Shown here: piece after piece, positions 6,663 through 9,754 of the stretch
Numbering within the stretch: position 1 is the stretch's first letter
Layout of the letters: the number at the start of each line of letters is the position of its first letter
Assembly (NCBI GenBank): GCA_002319885.1
Contig: DCFT01000064.1
Coordinates: 13,198 to 22,951 of the forward strand
DNA length: 9,754 nucleotides
Direction of reading: 5' to 3'
Source: Bacteroidales bacterium UBA1797
GTDB lineage: Bacteria > Bacteroidota > Bacteroidia > Bacteroidales > VadinHA17
Translations under genes and position numbers: made by a program
Notes under the pieces: generated by a model
The model's input: the letters and a program-made list of their open reading frames with translations, nothing else
The model's database searches: none
What the model was told of the DNA's origin: nothing

Positions 6663-6928
6663 AGATCCCTCATTCTTCCACAAATACGGGTTCTGTAATA
6701 TTATTAAAACTTGTTTTTTGTGGAATAATTCGGGATGACAAGTCATTTTATCAGGAGGAGGGGAAGGAAGAAGCGGCGATTCGACCTCAATCACTAAAAG
6801 TATTTACATTTTCGAATCACCGCTTCTTCCTTCCCATACCTTATCCCAAAAATCATGATGTCATCCCGAACTCATCCTATTAGTAATTAAAATAATATTG
6901 GGAGTAATAAGGGATGAGTGAGGGATCT
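6663..6928. repeat. Nested palindromic element, copy 2 (fills the 6610-6980 gap)
   Basis: A 266-bp element with the same plan as 2285-2474. The outer stem is AGATCCCTCA (6663-6672) with TGAGGGATCT (6919-6928). The left side arm is TTCCACAAA (6676-6684) with TTTGTGGAA (6717-6725). The middle stem is TTCGGGATGACA (6729-6740) with its complement at 6859-6870. The inner hairpin is 6761-6835. The right side arm is ACTCATCC (6870-6877) with GGATGAGT (6912-6919); these arms share their end bases with neighbouring stems. Stem differences from copy 1 keep pairing at three positions. No coding region is seen between 6553 and 7060. From 6929 to 6980 nothing else is evident. Confidence 0.8.
6761..6835. 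repeat. Inner hairpin of copy 2
   Basis: The arms 6761-6784 and 6812-6835 pair over 24 positions with a single C/A mismatch (6777/6819), around a 27-base loop. The core GAAGAAGCGGCGATTCG differs from copy 1 by one base, and the partner base on the other arm has changed to match (A-T to G-C). Confidence 0.85.
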
Positions 6929-6983
6929 CTACGGTTGAAAAAGAACCATTAAAACTAATTGCTATAATTTAGAGCAAATAATA

Positions 6984-7015
6984 CTTTGTGTATGCTTTGT
7001 GACCTTCGTGGTTAA
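6984..7015. repeat. CTTTGTG...CCTTCGTGGTTAA repeat upstream of truA
   Basis: This unit contains CTTTGTG twice (6984-6990, 6995-7001) and ends in CCTTCGTGGTTAA (7003-7015). Close relatives are at 2165-2187 on the minus strand (CTTTGTAGTTAA end) and 2705-2717 (CCTTAGTGGTTAA). It is followed by a run of ten A residues, 7014-7023, just before the predicted truA promoter. It appears to be a dispersed intergenic repeat. Confidence 0.6.
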
Positions 7016-7039
7016 AAAAAAAATGAATCGGAAAAATCA

Positions 7040-7047
7040 TATATTTG
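7040..7047 (+). promoter_or_regulatory. Probable Bacteroidota -7 box for truA
   Basis: TATATTTG is an exact fit to the TAnnTTTG -7 consensus. It ends 13 bases before the TTG start of truA, so the transcript would carry a leader of only about ten bases. No TTTG is found at the -33 position; an A-tract lies there instead. Confidence 0.45.
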
Positions 7048-7060
7048 CCAAAATATATTC

Positions 7061-7816
7061 TTGAAAACACGATACTTCATATTTATCTCATATAAAGGTA
7101 CTTCCTATCATGGCTGGCAGGTTCAACCTAATTCAATAACTGTTCAGAAGATACTTGATGATGCTCTAAGCGTCGTTCTTAACGAAAAAATAGCTACTAC
7201 AGGTGCAGGCAGGACTGATGCCGGCGTTCATGCAATGTTTTTCTGTGCCCATTTTGATAGTATATCTCCTGATTTGCTGTCAATCGGAAATCTCATCTTC
7301 CGTCTTAATCAATATCTCCCTGTTGATATTTCTGTTAATACTTTAAAAAAAGTTATTCCCGATGCCAACGCAAGATACAGTGCAGTTTCCAGAACTTATA
7401 AGTACTTTATTTCCAGAACCAAAGACCCGTTTTTTGATAATTCCAGCTGGTATATTCATGGTAAAATCGATATTTCATCAATGAACAAAGCATGCAAGAT
7501 TCTGCATACTCACAGTGATTTTACAAGCTTCAGCAGGCTGCATTCCGGAGCAAAATCCAATATCTGTAAGATTTATTCTGCTGTCTGGGAAGAATCTGAT
7601 AACCGGCTCGTATTCACAATCAGTGCCGATCGTTTTCTACGAAATATGGTAAGGGCTATTGTTGGTACTATGCTGGAGATTGGCTTCGGGAAAATGGATC
7701 TTAAAGGATTTGAAGAGATAATTCTTGCGAAGGACCGTTGTAAAGCAGGTAAATCTGCTCCGGCAAAAGGGTTGTTTCTGGTTGATATTGAATATCCGGA
7801 GGAAATATTTATTTAA
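7061..7816 (+). CDS. truA: tRNA pseudouridine(38-40) synthase TruA
   Basis: Cytosolic enzyme converting uridines 38-40 of the tRNA anticodon arm to pseudouridine; 251 residues, normal for the family. The N-terminus RYFIFISYKGTSYHGWQVQP (4-23) and the catalytic motif GAGRTDAGVHA (48-58, nucleophile Asp53) are diagnostic. The C-terminal half carries DRFLRNMVRAIVG and AGKSAPAKGLFLVDIEYP. The start appears to be TTG: the family N-terminus begins within three residues of it, and the in-frame upstream sequence to 7019 contains no ATG or GTG (the ATG at 7023 is out of frame). The gene seems to be transcribed alone, from the -7 box at 7040, and converges on the electron-transfer operon. No sign of truncation or frameshift. 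Confidence 0.95.
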   Translation: MKTRYFIFISYKGTSYHGWQVQPNSITVQKILDDALSVVLNEKIATTGAGRTDAGVHAMFFCAHFDSISPDLLSIGNLIFRLNQYLPVDISVNTLKKVIPDANARYSAVSRTYKYFISRTKDPFFDNSSWYIHGKIDISSMNKACKILHTHSDFTSFSRLHSGAKSNICKIYSAVWEESDNRLVFTISADRFLRNMVRAIVGTMLEIGFGKMDLKGFEEIILAKDRCKAGKSAPAKGLFLVDIEYPEEIFI

Positions 7817-7823
7817 AAATAGA

Positions 7824-7932
7824 ATTCCTCTGTGAATCTCTGTGCTTCTCTGTGTAACTCTGTGTAAGTTCGTAATTTATATTTACACATAGTGACACAG
7901 AGGATCCACAGAGAGCCACAGAGAAAAGAATT
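7824..7932. repeat. Inverted pair of CTCTGTG tandem repeats between convergent genes
   Basis: The left arm has four exact-length 10-base units beginning CTCTGTG (7828-7837, 7838-7847, 7848-7857, 7858-7867; the last two identical). The right arm carries the complement CACAGAG at 7896-7902, 7907-7913 and 7917-7923, with TTACACA (7883-7889) pairing with TGTGTAA (7861-7867) at the centre. The two arms could form a long imperfect hairpin. It fills the gap between truA and the convergent gamma-type gene, where a two-way terminator would be expected; no classical T-tailed terminator is seen. Confidence 0.8.
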
Positions 7933-7934
7933 AA

Positions 7935-8771
7935 TTAGTATTCGTCTGGTAATGTCTTTAGCTGGGCCAGGGTAAACACCGGACCATCCTTGCAAACGTA
8001 AACCTTTCCCACATTACAGCGTCCGCATTTTCCAAAACCACATTTCATCCTGTTTTCAAGTGTTGTGTAGATACTTTCATCTGTAAATCCCAGCTTCGCA
8101 AGTACCGGAAATGTATATTTTATCATCACCGGAGGTCCGCAAACTATCGCAATAGTATCTTTTGATGAAGGGGCAACCTTTTCAACTATTGTCGGAACAA
8201 ATCCTATTTCTCCTTTCCAGTCGGGCGATTCTCCTCCCGGATCAACAGTTGTAACAAGATTAACATCCTTTCTAAGCTCCCAGTCTTTAAGCTCATCCTT
8301 ATATACCAGATCTTTTACAGTTCTTGCACCATATATAATAGTAACATCCTTAAAATTCTCCCTGAGATCGAGTGCATTCCAGATAACGCAACGCATGGGA
8401 GGCAACGCAATTCCTCCCGCAATAAAAAGAAGGTTCTTACCTTTCCATTCATCAATAGGGAAAATATTACCATATGGCCCTCTGAAACCAATTACACTCC
8501 CCTCTTCGCAACCTGATAGGGCATTGGTAACCTTGCCTGTCTGTCTGAAAGTACATTCAATATAGCCTTTCCTTGTAGGAGATGAAGCGATACAAAAAGT
8601 TGATTCTCCAACTCCGTAAACAGAATATTCTCCAAACTGCCCGGCTTTATATGAAAACCTATCCTGGTCAGCTTCATCCACGAATTTCAGCATAAATGTT
8701 TTTACTCCTGGTGCCTCATAAGTGATCCTCTCAATCCTCATAAGGTATGGCATATACAAATTATCCGTCAT
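7935..8771 (-). CDS. FAD/NAD(P)-binding oxidoreductase, gamma-type subunit (sulfhydrogenase HydG / AsrB / FlxA-like)
   Basis: A 278-residue electron-transfer flavoprotein of the ferredoxin-NADP reductase fold. It probably passes electrons between NAD(P)H and iron-sulfur clusters of a partner complex in the cytoplasm. The FAD domain spans about 8-105 (AGQFGEYSVYG, FCIASSP, RGPYGNIFP). The NAD(P) domain spans about 110-235 (FIAGGIALPPMR, IYGART, CGPPVMI). The C-terminal cluster motif MKCGFGKCGRCNVG...VC uses Cys244, Cys249, Cys252 and Cys260 for a 2Fe-2S centre, as in dihydroorotate dehydrogenase PyrK and sulfhydrogenase gamma subunits. The ATG overlaps the stop of the upstream iron-sulfur gene by four bases (ATGA), showing coupled translation. 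It is the last gene of its operon, so no hydrogenase catalytic subunit follows. HydG, AsrB or FlxA identity cannot be settled without the upstream genes. Confidence 0.87.
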   Translation of the reverse strand: MTDNLYMPYLMRIERITYEAPGVKTFMLKFVDEADQDRFSYKAGQFGEYSVYGVGESTFCIASSPTRKGYIECTFRQTGKVTNALSGCEEGSVIGFRGPYGNIFPIDEWKGKNLLFIAGGIALPPMRCVIWNALDLRENFKDVTIIYGARTVKDLVYKDELKDWELRKDVNLVTTVDPGGESPDWKGEIGFVPTIVEKVAPSSKDTIAIVCGPPVMIKYTFPVLAKLGFTDESIYTTLENRMKCGFGKCGRCNVGKVYVCKDGPVFTLAQLKTLPDEY

Positions 8772-9754
8772 ATTGTAACCTCCTGAATAGAAATTAAATG
8801 TTCCAGAATATTCATATCAACGGGACATGCACGTGAACAGCGTCCACAACCTGTACAGCCATAAACGGCGAGTCTTTCCGGCATGTAAGAAAACTTATGC
8901 ATGATCCGTTGTCTCCATCGTGCCGACTGCACTTCCCTGGGATTATGTCCTGAAGTATGCAGAGTGAAGTGTGAGAATCCACAGGAATCCCAGCATCTGA
9001 CGCGTGAGCCCTTCTTCCCATGAGCTTCATCCTGTATGTCAAAACATGCGCACGTAGGGCATACATAAGCGCAGGCACCGCAGCCAAGACACCTTAGTGA
9101 CTGCTTATTCCACTCCTCACTTTCAAAAAATTTATCGAGTTTTTCCCTTATCTGCTCATGGTTAAATCGTACAGGCACTTCTGCAAGAAATTTATCTTTC
9201 AAAGGAGTCTCTGCTTTTTCAAAAAGATCAGGAGCTTCTGAAACAACATCCATCCCTTTTTGAGTCAGAATTTCAGCAAGATAATCACCTTCTTCTCCCA
9301 ACCTGGTGAATAAAATGTCGCTCCCAACAGTATTACCTGGATTACCTCCAACAGATGTACAGAAACAAAATTCGTCAGATTTATTACAGCTGAATCCAAG
9401 AACCGTGACTTTGGAAGCACGGTTATTGAATATTTCGTCTTTATAATCCCAGTTAAAAATTGAACCAAGTTCTCCGATTCCAGCTGCATCGCAAGGTCTT
9501 ACACCCCAGAGTATTACTTCAGGAAGATTACTCAGATCCGTCCCCTTAACTGACATTCCATCCTTATTGTTTGAGAAATCGAGTATTTTTTCGGTACGGG
9601 GAAAGGCAACATCTTTAGATGACTCCGTGGTTTGAATATAACCGGTGGAAATGGTGGCAAAGCTTTCTGCGTTCCTGAAAGTTGTCTTTCCGTTTTTAGA
9701 AAAAGGAGCGTAGATTGTTTTACTGTTCCGCTTTAAGATATCGAAAAGCTTTTC
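8768..9754 (-). CDS. 4Fe-4S electron-transfer protein, beta-type subunit (HydB / AsrA / FlxB-like), 5' partial
   Basis: Iron-sulfur partner of the following flavoprotein, expected to relay electrons in the cytoplasm. The frame stays open, without stop or methionine, from ATG 9556 to the right edge. The translated upstream part (for example TIYAPFSKNGKTTF, TGYIQTTESSKDVAFPRTEK) matches the N-terminal pattern of the family, so ATG 9556 is internal and the gene is cut off by the window; at least 328 codons are present. Family marks follow: VILWGVRPCDAAGIGEL and FSCNKSDEFCFCTSVGGNPG. There are then two 4Fe-4S binding motifs, CLGCGACAYVCPTCAC and CTGCGRCSRACPVD, and a WDSC segment between them. 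The gene ends in an ATGA overlap with the gamma-type subunit. HydB, AsrA and Flx-type proteins share this layout and cannot be separated here. Confidence 0.87.
   Translation of the reverse strand, partial: EKLFDILKRNSKTIYAPFSKNGKTTFRNAESFATISTGYIQTTESSKDVAFPRTEKILDFSNNKDGMSVKGTDLSNLPEVILWGVRPCDAAGIGELGSIFNWDYKDEIFNNRASKVTVLGFSCNKSDEFCFCTSVGGNPGNTVGSDILFTRLGEEGDYLAEILTQKGMDVVSEAPDLFEKAETPLKDKFLAEVPVRFNHEQIREKLDKFFESEEWNKQSLRCLGCGACAYVCPTCACFDIQDEAHGKKGSRVRCWDSCGFSHFTLHTSGHNPREVQSARWRQRIMHKFSYMPERLAVYGCTGCGRCSRACPVDMNILEHLISIQEVTI

Noticed and set aside
7828..7923. CRISPR-like array
   Set aside because: The units are only 10 bases with no spacers of regular size and no cas genes nearby; it is a simple tandem repeat in inverted arrangement.
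7813..7995. 60-codon minus-strand frame over the CTCTGTG array
   Set aside because: Built from tandem repeat sequence and the end of the gamma-type gene in another frame.
8812..9489. Minus-strand frames of 91 and 74 codons inside the iron-sulfur subunit gene
   Set aside because: They are other-frame shadows of a coding region with two intact 4Fe-4S motifs.
9554..9556. ATG 9556 as the start of the iron-sulfur subunit
   Set aside because: The frame continues open to the window edge, and the upstream residues (APFSKNGKTTF, FPRTEK) fit the family N-terminus, so the methionine is internal.

Overview
The window looks like chromosomal DNA from a Bacteroidota (probably Bacteroidales) bacterium, likely an anaerobe. 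The signs are: two adjacent exbD genes followed by a tonB with the KEYGAYKLRKKYN-type N-terminus; galactokinase with the GRTEIGGNHTDHN signature; start sites without Shine-Dalgarno sequences; -7 boxes of the form TAnnTTTG; and gene-free stretches rich in palindromic repeats. The DNA is moderately AT-rich. The exact genus cannot be read from the sequence.

Layout from left to right. (1) Bases 1-2062, plus strand: the end of a TonB energising operon, exbD (5' cut off by the window), a second exbD, and tonB, closed by a hairpin terminator. The ExbB partner is presumably just upstream. (2) Bases 2063-2706: a 644-bp gene-free stretch made of at least four concentric inverted repeats plus a weaker outermost fifth, and a separate GC-rich hairpin. 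(3) Bases 2707-3753, minus strand: a PLP-dependent low-specificity threonine aldolase. (4) Bases 3947-6552, plus strand: galactokinase and a FucP/GluP-type sugar transporter, separated by a 30-bp palindrome; together they suggest galactose uptake and phosphorylation. (5) Bases 6553-7060: a terminator and a second copy of the nested palindromic element. (6) Bases 7061-7816: truA, tRNA pseudouridine synthase, with an apparent TTG start just downstream of a -7 box. (7) Bases 7817-7934: an inverted pair of CTCTGTG tandem repeats between convergent genes. (8) Bases 7935-9754, minus strand: a translationally coupled pair, an iron-sulfur beta-type subunit running off the right edge and a FAD/NAD(P)/2Fe-2S gamma-type subunit. 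They resemble sulfhydrogenase, anaerobic sulfite reductase or Hdr-associated Flx electron-transfer subunits.

The protein genes are ordinary. The most notable content lies between them: two unlinked elements (2285-2474 and 6663-6928) share a layered fold of outer stem, side arms, middle stem and long inner hairpin. They differ at several stem positions by changes on both strands that keep pairing. I see no CRISPR array, transposase, phage gene, tRNA or rRNA, and no defence system.
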